DNA of 64,000 nucleotides from Arthrobacter sp. CDRTa11 (GTDB lineage Bacteria > Actinomycetota > Actinomycetes > Actinomycetales > Micrococcaceae), in assembly GCF_026427775.1 (NCBI RefSeq), contig NZ_CP044532.1, positions 3,224,001-3,288,000 on the forward strand, given 5' to 3'. Under the pieces are notes generated by a model. It was not told the origin of the DNA, ran no database searches, and saw nothing but the letters and a program-made list of their open reading frames with translations. Shown here piece after piece: positions 8,801 to 16,331 of the stretch. Numbering within the stretch: position 1 is the stretch's first letter; every line of letters starts with the position of its first letter. Made by a program: the position numbers and the translations under genes.

Positions 8801-9532
8801 ATGTCAAGCAGTCTCCACCACCGAGCCATAGAGAATCTTGGCACCCGGATCGTCGCCGGCGATCTTCCCACCGGCCACGTGATGCTGGCGGAACAGCTTG
8901 AAGAGGAACTTAAGGTCTCCCGCTCCGTGATCCGCGAGGCAGTGCGCGTGCTGCAGTCCCTGGGGCTGGTTGAGACCACCAAACGCGTGGGCATCCGGGT
9001 CCTGCCATCAAGCAGCTGGAACCCCTTTGATGCCCAGGTGATCCGATGGCGGCTCTCGAGCGATGCACGGGGAGCCCAGCTGCGGTCGCTGGCCGAGCTC
9101 CGCTCCGCCGTCGAGCCGGCCGCCGCTGAACTGGCCGCCCTTAATGCGCCCGAGCGCCTCCGCCGGGAGCTGGTGGATATCGCCCATGACATGCGCGATG
9201 CCGGCCTCGCCGGGGATGTTCCACGCTTCCTGGAACTCGACATCGCCTTCCACTCGGTCCTGCTGTCCGGATCCGGCAACGAGATGTTTGCCAACCTGAT
9301 GGGCCAGGTGGCCGAGACGCTGACCGGCCGGACAGTTCATGGCCTCATGCCGGATCATCCACACGAGGCGGCACTGCAATGGCACGTGGACCTGGCGGAA
9401 GCCGTGGCCGCCGGCGACGCCGCCGCCGCCAGGGAAGCCTCGCAAAGGATCATGCGCCGGACCATGACACGGATGTCTGGAACCTGGACTGATCAGCCCC
9501 GGGTGTTCATCCCGGTCCGTCGCCCCACTTAA
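8801..9532 (+). CDS. GntR-family regulator, FadR/FCD subfamily
   Basis: A 243-residue transcription factor. A winged helix occupies residues 5-67, with the recognition helix around SRSVIREAVRVL. An all-helical FCD ligand domain follows over 90-215. Candidate metal/ligand residues are D and H in DIAFHSVLL, and H in WHVDLAEAV. The start is ATG 8801. It lacks a ribosome site, and TAGGCT lies at 8788-8793, so the message may be leaderless. It is divergent from gnd and followed by a 2-hydroxyacid dehydrogenase. Sugar-acid or gluconate sensing is a reasonable guess, not shown by sequence. Confidence 0.85.
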   Translation: MSSSLHHRAIENLGTRIVAGDLPTGHVMLAEQLEEELKVSRSVIREAVRVLQSLGLVETTKRVGIRVLPSSSWNPFDAQVIRWRLSSDARGAQLRSLAELRSAVEPAAAELAALNAPERLRRELVDIAHDMRDAGLAGDVPRFLELDIAFHSVLLSGSGNEMFANLMGQVAETLTGRTVHGLMPDHPHEAALQWHVDLAEAVAAGDAAAAREASQRIMRRTMTRMSGTWTDQPRVFIPVRRPT

Positions 9533-9544
9533 CGTAAACAAATG

Positions 9545-9581
9545 TGTTCAGTATTTTAGCCGCCATTCAGTATGATGAACA
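9545..9581. promoter_or_regulatory. Candidate IclR-type operator half-sites upstream of the dehydrogenase
   Basis: TGTTCA at 9545-9550 and TGAACA at 9576-9581 form an inverted pair with a 25-base spacer, ending just before the ATG at 9583. The same half-sites appear in the promoters of the nearby transporter and IclR genes. The wide spacer makes binding as a single site uncertain. Confidence 0.4.
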
Positions 9582-9582
9582 C

Positions 9583-10635
9583 ATGACGCTTACGACAACC
9601 GTCGCAGTCGCCGTCCCGCTCGAAGCAGAGCTGGTGGACCGCATCCGCGCCGTAGACCCTTCCATCACCGTCCTCTACGATCCGGAGCTCCTGCCGCCGG
9701 AACGCTTCCCGGCAGACCACTCCGGGGATCCAGGCTTCAAGCGCACTCCTGAGCAGGAGGAACGCTACTGGGCCATGCTCAACCAGGCGCAGGTGCTGTA
9801 CGGCCTGCCCAACGAAAGCCCTGCGGGCCTGGCGCGGATTGCCCGCGAGAACCCACAGCTGCAGTGGGTACACGCCATGGCCGCGGGTGCCGGCGGCGCC
9901 GTCAAGGCATCGGGCCTGGACCAGGAAACCCTGCAGAAGTTCAAGGTGACCACATCGGCCGGCGTCCACGCCTTGCCCCTTGCTGAGTTTGCCGCACTGG
10001 GAATCCTCAATGGCTTCAAGCGCAGCGCGGAACTGGCCCAGGATCAGTCCGCAAAAGTGTGGCCGGAGCTGCGCACGCCCACGCGGCTGGTGAATGGTTC
10101 CACGCTGGTGGTGACAGGCCTCGGCGAAATTGGCCTTGAGACGGCGCGGATTGCCCGCGCACTGGGCATGAAGGTCAGCGGCACCAAACGCAGTGTGGAG
10201 ACGATCGAGGGAATTGAGCAGGTGGCCGGCAATGATGGCCTCGCCGGGCTGCTTTCCTCTGCCGACGCCGTCGTTAATACACTGCCCGGCACGGAGTTTA
10301 CGGAAGGCCTCTTTAACAGGGAGGTCTTTGCCGCCATGAAGCCCGGGACGGTCTTTGTCAACGTCGGCCGCGGCACAGTAGTGGAGGAGGCCGCCCTGCT
10401 GGAAGCGCTGGACAACGGCCAGGTTTCCTATGCGTGCCTGGACGTTTTCGCCGTTGAGCCGCTCCCCCAGGACAGCCCGCTGTGGAACCATCCCAAGGTC
10501 ATGGTCTCTCCCCACACCTCCGCACTCAGCGCAGCCGAGAACCGCCTGATCGCAGAACGCTTCTGCGGCAACCTGAGGACTTTCCTCGACGGCGGCGACC
10601 TTCCCCACCTCGTAGATACTGTTCACTTCTACTAG
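9583..10635 (+). CDS. D-2-hydroxyacid dehydrogenase family protein
   Basis: A 350-residue NAD(P)-dependent dehydrogenase of the D-isomer-specific 2-hydroxyacid family. The Rossmann motif is GLGEIG at 179-184. The catalytic residues fall in the expected places: R263 in NVGRGT, E292 in FAVEP and H311 in SPHTSA. The start ATG 9583 (MTLTTTV) gives the usual family length. The exact substrate (glyoxylate, hydroxypyruvate, phosphoglycerate or a sugar acid) is not decided. The promoter contains half-sites shared with the MHS transporter and IclR genes at 10.8-13.1 kb, so it may belong to that catabolic unit. Confidence 0.86.
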   Translation: MTLTTTVAVAVPLEAELVDRIRAVDPSITVLYDPELLPPERFPADHSGDPGFKRTPEQEERYWAMLNQAQVLYGLPNESPAGLARIARENPQLQWVHAMAAGAGGAVKASGLDQETLQKFKVTTSAGVHALPLAEFAALGILNGFKRSAELAQDQSAKVWPELRTPTRLVNGSTLVVTGLGEIGLETARIARALGMKVSGTKRSVETIEGIEQVAGNDGLAGLLSSADAVVNTLPGTEFTEGLFNREVFAAMKPGTVFVNVGRGTVVEEAALLEALDNGQVSYACLDVFAVEPLPQDSPLWNHPKVMVSPHTSALSAAENRLIAERFCGNLRTFLDGGDLPHLVDTVHFY

Positions 10636-10687
10636 CAGCCCGCCTGCACCCTAGTGGGATAGAGCGCGATAGAGCCCTCTACAGAGA

Positions 10688-10735
10688 GCCCCGGCCAGGT
10701 TTCCGGAAACAGGAACCCGGGCCGGGGCCTTTGCT
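10688..10735 (+). terminator. Terminator of the hydroxyacid dehydrogenase
   Basis: A GCCCCGGCC/GGCCGGGGC stem encloses an inner GGTTTCC/GGAACC-type stem, followed by CTTTGCT. It lies 53 bases after the plus-strand stop codon. The U-tract is weak. Confidence 0.55.
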
Positions 10736-10759
10736 GTGCCCACTTTTCAGTGCAGGCAA

Positions 10760-10793
10760 AAGGCGGCCTCCCGGATTCCCGGGAGGCCGCCTT
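10760..10793 (-). terminator. Terminator of the MHS transporter gene
   Basis: A perfect 15-bp stem (AAGGCGGCCTCCCGG with its complement) with an ATTC-type loop is followed on the minus strand by TTTTGCC. It lies 18 bases past the transporter stop codon and is a canonical intrinsic terminator. Confidence 0.85.
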
Positions 10794-10810
10794 CAGGGAA
10801 GGAGCTACGG

Positions 10811-12160
10811 CTATCGTGCATCCTCCACGAGGACAAGGTCGCGGCCATTGGTCTCTGGAGTAAAGAACGTGGTGGCGAAGGAGATCGACGCCAAGACCAG
10901 GGAGTACAGCGCCGGCACCAGCCACGAGTGGTTGGTGGCAGCCAGCAGGGCAACGCCGATCATCGGCGCGAAGCCGCCGGCGAGAACCGCCGAGAGTTCG
11001 CGGCTCAGGGCCACGCCCGTGAACCGGTGCTGCGAGCCAAAGAGTTCAGGCAACAGGGCGCACTGCGGGCCGAGCATCGACTGCACGCCCAGGGCGATAC
11101 CCACCACCATGACGGCCCACACCAGCGTGACGTTGCCCAGCGTGACCAGGTAGAACGCCGGGAGTGCAATGATGGCCTGGAAAAGTGCGCCATAGCGGTA
11201 GACAGGAACCCGCCCAAACCGGTCGGACAAGGCACCGAACGTGACAACCATGACGGCTGCGCATCCGGCAGCAATCAGCAGGCCTGTGGGGCCAATGAAC
11301 TTGTCGCCCGGAAAGATGCCGGCCGGCAGGCTGATAAAGGAGACCAGGAGCGCGGAGTAGATCGAGGAGTTTCCGTTCTCGCCCATCCGCAGGCCGATGC
11401 CGATGAGCACGTTCTTCTTGGAGTGCTTCCAGATCTGGCCTACCGGGTTCTTGACCACGGCCTTGTGCTTCTCGAGCTCCTGGAAGACCGGAGTCTCCTT
11501 GAGCCGGAGCCGGATAAAGACGGCGATGACGATCAGGATGACGCTGGCCAGGAAGGGTACCCGCCAGAGCCAGCCCTGCAGGACTTCCTTGTCGGCAAGT
11601 GCCATCAGGGCGAAGGTTCCCGCCCCGAGCAGGGTGCCGAGCTGGATGCCAACAAAAGGCAGGGCGGCAAAGAAACCACGACGACGGCGCGGGGCCACTT
11701 CGGAGATCAGGGTGGTGGCGCCTGCCTGCTCAGCACCGGCGCCCAGCCCCTGGAGGATGCGCAAGGCGACCAGCAGTACGGCGCCGAGCATCCCGGCCTG
11801 CTCAAAGGTGGGCAGGAGGCCGATGGCAAAACTTGCCATTCCCATCAGGCCGATGGTGAGGATCAGCACCATCTTCCGGCCGAAGCGGTCTCCGATGTAG
11901 CCGAACACCACGCCACCGAACGGCCTGGCGGCAAAGCCCACACCGTAGGTGGCGAAGGAAGCAATAACAGCGCCGCTTTCACCCAAAGGCGAAAAGAAAA
12001 GCGGTCCAAAGATGAGAGCTGACGCCAGGCCGTAGATATAGAAGTCGTAGTACTCAAGCGCGGAGCCTACCGAGCTGGCAAGAGTTGCCCTTCGCAGCTG
12101 CTCCGGTTCGACGACGGCGCCGTCCAGGTCAGCCTGCGGTGATTTAGTACGAGTTGTCAC
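10811..12160 (-). CDS. MFS transporter, metabolite:H+ symporter (MHS) family
   Basis: A 449-residue, 12-helix inner-membrane transporter. Its first segment, ALEYYDFYIYGLASA, is typical of the MHS family (ShiA/ProP/KgtP-like proton symporters for organic acids, shikimate or betaines). GYIGDRFGRK after helix 2 is the classical MFS loop signature. A second DRFGR motif occurs in the loop of the second half. The start is GTG 12160, with GAGGGAGTTCTTT upstream. The next gene upstream on the same strand is the IclR regulator, and two TTGAACAG repeats lie about 80 bases before the start. The substrate is unknown; an organic acid is likely. Confidence 0.88.
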   Translation of the reverse strand: MTTRTKSPQADLDGAVVEPEQLRRATLASSVGSALEYYDFYIYGLASALIFGPLFFSPLGESGAVIASFATYGVGFAARPFGGVVFGYIGDRFGRKMVLILTIGLMGMASFAIGLLPTFEQAGMLGAVLLVALRILQGLGAGAEQAGATTLISEVAPRRRRGFFAALPFVGIQLGTLLGAGTFALMALADKEVLQGWLWRVPFLASVILIVIAVFIRLRLKETPVFQELEKHKAVVKNPVGQIWKHSKKNVLIGIGLRMGENGNSSIYSALLVSFISLPAGIFPGDKFIGPTGLLIAAGCAAVMVVTFGALSDRFGRVPVYRYGALFQAIIALPAFYLVTLGNVTLVWAVMVVGIALGVQSMLGPQCALLPELFGSQHRFTGVALSRELSAVLAGGFAPMIGVALLAATNHSWLVPALYSLVLASISFATTFFTPETNGRDLVLVEDAR

Positions 12161-12238
12161 AAAGAACTCCCTCAAACACTCCCAGGCCCCCGTTGGCCTG
12201 GTGGGATAGCAACGACACCTGTTGTGTGGATCACTATG

Positions 12239-12265
12239 TTGAACAGCGTACAGCAAGTTGAACAG
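12239..12265 (-). promoter_or_regulatory. Direct repeats TTGAACAG upstream of the MHS transporter
   Basis: Identical octamers lie at 12239-12246 and 12258-12265, 19 bases apart, which puts them on nearly the same DNA face. Read with the gene they are CTGTTCAA. They share TGTTCA with the IclR gene's own promoter palindrome, so they are candidate IclR sites. Confidence 0.45.
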
Positions 12266-12319
12266 GGTGCAAGGAAAATATTTTTAGACTGCCCGCCTGT
12301 TACATGGCGAAGCGCAGTG

Positions 12320-13117
12320 TCAGCCCATGGGATTGCCCAACGAACGGGCCAGTTCCTTGAGCTCCTTGACCATGCTGGCGCCCTGCTCGTCGGAATAGGT
12401 TGCCTTGAGCGCCGTGACGGAGAGCCCGAGGCTTGGTCCGTGCGCCCCGTGGGTGGGCACGGCTACTGCCAAACACACCACGCCGGTGGTGGATTCCTCG
12501 TCCTCAAAGGCATAGCCCTGTTCACGGATGGTCTGCAGCTGCGCTTTGAGTTCCGCACCTGTGCGCAGTGACTTGGGCGTCAGTACAGGAAGCTCGGCAT
12601 CGTCAGGAAACAGGGCTTCAATATCGTGCTCGTGGAGGCGCGCAATCAGGACCTTGCCCACGGCACACAGCGATACCGGCATCTTGTCCCCGATGTTGGA
12701 CGTCAGCCGAACGGCGGGATGGCCCTCGTACCGCGCCAGGTAGATGACGTTGGTTCCGTCAAGCATGGCTATCCTGACGGTTTCTCCGGAGAGCGTGGGA
12801 GCCTGTTCACAATAGCGGTAGAACTCCTGCACCTCATCGAGCCTGCTGAGATAGGCAGCACCAAGCTCCACGAGTTTGCGGCCCAACGTGAAGTCAGCTC
12901 CCTGGCGGTTGATCAGGCGGGCCTCTTCCAGTGCCAGGAGAAGATTTGAGGTGGATGATTTCGGGATGCCCAGCTCCCTGGCAAGATCGCTCAGCGTCAG
13001 GCTCCCGGTGGGAGAGGCCGCAAGGGCCTCCAGCACGGCCGCCGCACGTGTGACTGCCGGCGCCGGTGAGGTGCTGCCCAATCCCTCGGAGGTGCGGGTG
13101 GTACGGGAATCGGCCAT
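12320..13117 (-). CDS. IclR-family transcriptional regulator
   Basis: A 265-residue regulator. The N-terminal winged helix is at residues 20-80, with the recognition helix in the GIPKSSTSNLL region. The C-terminal IclR effector domain is at 85-260. IclR proteins usually control uptake and breakdown of aromatic or organic acids, acting as repressor or activator. The start is ATG 13117 (MADSRTT). It lies 197 bases upstream of the MHS transporter on the same strand. A palindrome of TGTTCA and TGAACA is 35-52 bases before its start, which suggests autoregulation. The effector is unknown. Confidence 0.88.
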   Translation of the reverse strand: MADSRTTRTSEGLGSTSPAPAVTRAAAVLEALAASPTGSLTLSDLARELGIPKSSTSNLLLALEEARLINRQGADFTLGRKLVELGAAYLSRLDEVQEFYRYCEQAPTLSGETVRIAMLDGTNVIYLARYEGHPAVRLTSNIGDKMPVSLCAVGKVLIARLHEHDIEALFPDDAELPVLTPKSLRTGAELKAQLQTIREQGYAFEDEESTTGVVCLAVAVPTHGAHGPSLGLSVTALKATYSDEQGASMVKELKELARSLGNPMG

Positions 13118-13151
13118 GATTCTCCTTCGTCGGCATCATTGCTGGGTTGCT

Positions 13152-13169
13152 TGTTCATTCAGCTGAACA
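13152..13169. promoter_or_regulatory. Palindromic operator candidate of the IclR gene
   Basis: TGTTCA and TGAACA are separated by six bases, giving a perfect 6-6-6 inverted repeat upstream of the IclR start. The shape fits the short palindromes bound by IclR-family dimers, and the half-site recurs at 9545-9581 and 12239-12265. Confidence 0.5.
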
Positions 13170-13303
13170 GTAACCATCCTAATGGCTCAGCCGAGGTTCC
13201 GCTCGGGGATCAGGTGGGAAATCGGCGCAACATCTACGCAACATCACCGACATGATCCGAAGAAGTTTTTTGTTTCCGGAAGTTCACGGTATATTCATTT
13301 CAG

Positions 13304-13348
13304 ACCCTCCACCGCGGCATCCCCCAATAGTCGCGGTGGAGGGTTTTC
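13304..13348 (+). terminator. Plus-strand hairpin with TTTT, no gene in front of it
   Basis: A 13-bp stem (ACCCTCCACCGCG with CGCGGTGGAGGGT) and a 15-base loop run into TTTTCC on the plus strand. The preceding gene is divergent, so the hairpin has no obvious protein gene to terminate. Confidence 0.6.
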
Positions 13349-13414
13349 CAATGCCCGGACGACCCAGCCGCAATCGGACCAGGCAGGTCCGGACAATGTG
13401 GGAATGCCGGGCCA

Positions 13415-13702
13415 TCAGGCGGCATCAGCAATCGACTCCCTCAGCAACCAGCCGCCGCCCAAACCATCGCGTTCGAGCAGCATGGTGGTCAGAGCCGAGC
13501 TCTCATTGGTTCCCAGCCGAACCTGCAACTGCAGGACCTCCACGTCCATCCGGCTGAGCCCCCTGGGCATGCGGCGTTGGCCCTCCCACCAGCTGACGCG
13601 TTCAAACCATCTGACTGGTTCGGCACCTACTGTCCACTCCCTGCCGCCGGCAACCACCGTCGTCGGATTTCCCTTCACGCTTCTTACGAGCACATGTTCC
13701 AT
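13415..13702 (-). CDS. Small protein resembling DUF6504
   Basis: A 95-residue cytosolic protein beginning MEHVLVRSVKG. The order GREWTV...RWFERVSWWE, then a Leu-rich segment, then GGGWLLRES, recalls the DUF6504 proteins often found near ImuB/DnaE2 genes in actinobacteria. The assignment is from memory of that pattern and is moderate. No mutagenesis genes are adjacent here. The start is uncertain: ATG 13702 has no clear ribosome site, and the frame stays open to 13801, where a longer form would add a hydrophobic stretch. The short form avoids overlap with the tRNA terminator. Confidence 0.6.
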   Translation of the reverse strand: MEHVLVRSVKGNPTTVVAGGREWTVGAEPVRWFERVSWWEGQRRMPRGLSRMDVEVLQLQVRLGTNESSALTTMLLERDGLGGGWLLRESIADAA

Positions 13703-13799
13703 GGGGAAAGAGTAGGGGCGGGCACCGACAACCAGAATTGCGGCCGCCAGGAGCCCTAACCGGGACGGAAGCGTCGGGGTCCGGGTCCGTCCGGGACGC

Positions 13800-13845
13800 A
13801 AAAAACCCCGCTGCTTCAGGCCAATAACCTGGAACAGCGGGGTTT
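13800..13845 (-). terminator. Terminator of tRNA-Val
   Basis: An 11-bp stem (AAACCCCGCTG with CAGCGGGGTTT) extended by an inner TTCCAGG/CCTGAA stem is followed on the minus strand by TTTTTTGCG. It lies five bases beyond the tRNA 3' end. Confidence 0.9.
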
Positions 13846-13849
13846 CGTT

Positions 13850-13925
13850 TGGTGGGTCCTACCGGGATCGAACCGATGACATCCACGGTGTAAACGTGGC
13901 GCTCTACCAGCTGAGCTAAAGACCC
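13850..13925 (-). tRNA. tRNA-Val, anticodon UAC
   Basis: On the minus strand this 76-base gene folds as a full cloverleaf. The acceptor is GGGTCTT with AGGACCC, the D arm is AGCTCAGCTGGTAGAGC, the anticodon stem is CCACG/CGTGG and the T arm contains GGTTCGATCCC. The seven-base loop TTTACAC puts TAC at 34-36, which reads valine codons GUA/GUG. The terminal CCA is encoded. Confidence 0.97.
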
Positions 13926-14059
13926 AAAACCGTTGTTTTACGCGTCTCCGCGCTTCAACCAACGAACATAGACTCTACCTGACCTTCATGGCCAAACGCC
14001 AATCGGCGGCAGGTTGGGCAGGGTTTACAGCGAGGCAGAGGTTTACGGCCAGGAGGGGT

Positions 14060-14980
14060 TTACAGCGGGGGCAGCTCGGCCGCAAGCCAGGTCAGTGATT
14101 CGCTGACCCCGGCAACAAGTTTGATCGTGGCCAACTCATCCCCGCGGGTTGGCCCCCGGTTGATAATGACCACCGGCTTCCCGCTCTTTGAGGCGTGCCG
14201 GACAAACCTCAGTCCACTCATCACGGAGAGGGACGATCCCGCCACCAACAGGGCGCCGGCCTCGTCCACCATGGAGTAGGACCGCTCCACCCGTCCCTTG
14301 GGGACGTTCTCGCCGAAATACACAAAATCCGGCTTGAGGGTTCCGCCGCAGGCCGGGCAGACGGCTATCACAAAGCTGCTGATCAGCGCCTGGTCATCGA
14401 TCGTCGCGTCTGCATCGGGAGCCATCTCGACGAGGCCTGATTCGGTGGCCTTCTCCAGGAAGCCCGGGTTGAGCTCCTCCAGCACCGCGGCAAGTAGGCG
14501 CCGTGAATACTTGCGCCCGCAGTCCAGGCACACCACCTGGTCATAGCGCCCATGCAGGTCCACCACGTTGAAGCTGCCGGCATCCTCGTGCAGCCTGTCC
14601 ACATTCTGCGTAATCAGGCCGGTGAGAAGTCCGCGCCGCTCCATTTCCGCAGCTGCATGATGTCCCTGGTTGGGATCTGCATGCCGCAGGTGGGACCAGC
14701 CGATGTGGTTCCGGGCCCAATAACGCTGCCGGTTGGCGGCGTCCCTTATGAACTCCTGGTACGTCATGGGCGAGCGCACGGGCGCGCCGGGGCCCCGGTA
14801 GTCCGGGATCCCTGAATCAGTGCTCAGGCCCGCACCGGTGAGCAGCGCCAGCCGCTTTCCGGCCAGAAGTTCGCGGATGCTGCCAAGGACCCGAACGTCA
14901 TCCTGTGACAGGGCGGGGGGCTGCAGGACCGGCATACTGGCGAAGCCTGTCAGGCCGATCCCGCGCCGCTGCTGATCCAT
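14060..14980 (-). CDS. Sir2-family NAD-dependent protein deacylase
   Basis: A 306-residue sirtuin that removes acyl groups from lysines using NAD. The NAD site GAGLSTDSGIPDYRG is at 49-63 and QNVDRLH at 125-131. The catalytic histidine is H143 in DLHGR. The four zinc cysteines are C151/C154 and C208/C211. The GSSLSV segment is intact. There is a 40-residue N-terminal extension before the Rossmann fold. The start at ATG 14980 lies six bases after the stop of the peroxiredoxin gene, so the two are probably translationally coupled. A second possible start is M16. Target proteins are unknown. Confidence 0.9.
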   Translation of the reverse strand: MDQQRRGIGLTGFASMPVLQPPALSQDDVRVLGSIRELLAGKRLALLTGAGLSTDSGIPDYRGPGAPVRSPMTYQEFIRDAANRQRYWARNHIGWSHLRHADPNQGHHAAAEMERRGLLTGLITQNVDRLHEDAGSFNVVDLHGRYDQVVCLDCGRKYSRRLLAAVLEELNPGFLEKATESGLVEMAPDADATIDDQALISSFVIAVCPACGGTLKPDFVYFGENVPKGRVERSYSMVDEAGALLVAGSSLSVMSGLRFVRHASKSGKPVVIINRGPTRGDELATIKLVAGVSESLTWLAAELPPL

Positions 14981-14986
14981 TGGAAA

Positions 14987-15490
14987 TCAGGCCTGGGCCA
15001 GGCCCGCCAAAGCATCCCTGTACTCGGCCAGCTCACGTGCCTGGCCGCGGGGATTAACTACCACATACCGGACGATTCCGGCCGGGTCGATGATAAACGT
15101 CCCGCGCCGCGCCATTCCGCTCTGGTGATCAAAGACGCCATAGGCAGTGGCCACGGCCCCGTGCGGCCAGAAGTCTGCCAGCAGGTCGAAGCCGTACCCT
15201 TCCTTCTCGGCATAGGCCCTCAGACTGAACTTACTGTCCACCGAGATGGCGAGGACTACGGCATTGCTGTCCTCGAACGAGGCCAGGTTGTCCCTGATTT
15301 CACACAGTTCACCCGTGCAGATGCCGGAAAACGCGAAAGGGTAAAACACCAGCACCACGTTTTGCCCCCGGAACGATGACAGCCTGACAGGCTCACCGAA
15401 CTGGTTGGGAAGCTCAAAGTCGGGTGCGGACGCACCGATCGCGGGGACGTTTGCCAGGAGGGCATCCGTCCCGGCAAGGGATGCTGTCAC
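14987..15490 (-). CDS. AhpE-type peroxiredoxin
   Basis: A 167-residue thiol peroxidase that reduces hydrogen peroxide and organic peroxides. The peroxidatic cysteine is C58 in the PFAFSGICTGELC stretch, close to mycobacterial AhpE. C63 is also present and could act in resolution. The frame is open further upstream. GTG 15490 is the best start, because it overlaps the stop of the DUF3052 gene as GTGA and has GGAAG just before it. It forms a tight operon with DUF3052 upstream and the sirtuin downstream. Confidence 0.88.
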   Translation of the reverse strand: MTASLAGTDALLANVPAIGASAPDFELPNQFGEPVRLSSFRGQNVVLVFYPFAFSGICTGELCEIRDNLASFEDSNAVVLAISVDSKFSLRAYAEKEGYGFDLLADFWPHGAVATAYGVFDHQSGMARRGTFIIDPAGIVRYVVVNPRGQARELAEYRDALAGLAQA

Positions 15491-15906
15491 TTGTTCTTCC
15501 GGAGCACCAACCGCGTTGCGCTCCAATCCTTGGAGACACCCGCCGAGGTGGTGACGTGAAGACCGGCAGTCGGGGCTGCGTCCTGGATGTCCGCCGGCGA
15601 CACGTAGCCTGGCCGTCCGGATTTTGGCGTGAGGACCCAAATGACGCCGCCCTCCCTCAGGGTGGTCAGGGGTTCCACGAGCGTATCCACGAGGTCACCG
15701 TCGTCGGCCCGCCACCAGAGAACGGCGGCGTCTACGACGTCGTGGTCGTCCTCATCAAGGAGTTCGGATCCGGTGAGATCCTCAATATCGTCACGTAAGT
15801 CGAAATCGACGTCATCGTCGTAACCGAACTCCTGAATCAGATCCCCATTTTTGAAACCCAATTTTTCCGCCACATTTACCGAAGTGGCGGCGTCGGCCTC
15901 GCTCAC
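15487..15906 (-). CDS. DUF3052 family protein
   Basis: A 139-residue acidic protein of the actinobacterial DUF3052 family. Family features include the VAEKLGFKNGDLIQEFGYDD opening, the WWRADDGDLVD segment and the C-terminal VSKDWSATRLVLRK. No enzymatic motif is recognisable. It begins at GTG 15906, six bases after GGAGGA; a TTG four codons upstream overlaps that ribosome site. It is the first gene of the overlapping DUF3052-AhpE-sirtuin operon. That context suggests, but does not prove, a link to redox or acylation homeostasis. Confidence 0.85.
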   Translation of the reverse strand: MSEADAATSVNVAEKLGFKNGDLIQEFGYDDDVDFDLRDDIEDLTGSELLDEDDHDVVDAAVLWWRADDGDLVDTLVEPLTTLREGGVIWVLTPKSGRPGYVSPADIQDAAPTAGLHVTTSAGVSKDWSATRLVLRKNK

Positions 15907-16331
15907 GTGTTCCTCCAATGCCTAATACATGCAGTGCGCATAGTGATGTCCATTACTCCAAGCCAACACCCTTTGTGCCTGCGCTTCAAGCTGCCTGCCC
16001 CGTGATCCGCCATATTCTGCGTCACATCCGGCACGGACAACCCGCATCGCAGCGGCTTTTCGTCACACAACCAGTATGACGGCGAAATACAACAGGGGCG
16101 CCAAGGACGCGGCTACGCATCGCCGCGCGGTCAGAGTTAGAGTGACTCATGACGACTATGCCTGCGGGGCGACCGCCCTGGAACTTCAGGCAGACATAGA
16201 CGTGATAGGACCCTGCCCGGCGCACATGACCGGGCTGTTGTAACCGATACGTCGCACACGTCGCATTTACGCCGGACAGCCACCCTGCCCGGCCTGAGGC
16301 GCCGATGCATGCGCGCAAAGAGAGGTTGGAC
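15907..16331. other. Divergent promoter region between DUF3052 and aceE
   Basis: About 425 bases without a supported gene. It must hold the promoters of both flanking genes. The octamer ACGTCGCA occurs twice in tandem at 16249-16256 and 16258-16265, about 70 bases before the aceE start, and could be a regulator site. No obvious -35/-10 pair stands out. Confidence 0.4.

Larger units (their letters stand above)
13118..13414. other. Intergenic region between the IclR and DUF6504-like genes
   Basis: It contains the IclR-promoter palindrome (13152-13169), an A/T-rich TTTTTTGTTT...TATATT stretch at about 13266-13295, and the hairpin at 13304-13348. No convincing protein gene is visible on either strand. 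Confidence 0.5.

Noticed and set aside
10736..12022. 428-codon plus-strand frame
   Set aside because: It is antisense to the MHS transporter and has a composition typical of shadow frames (Gln/Asp/Gly/His-rich).
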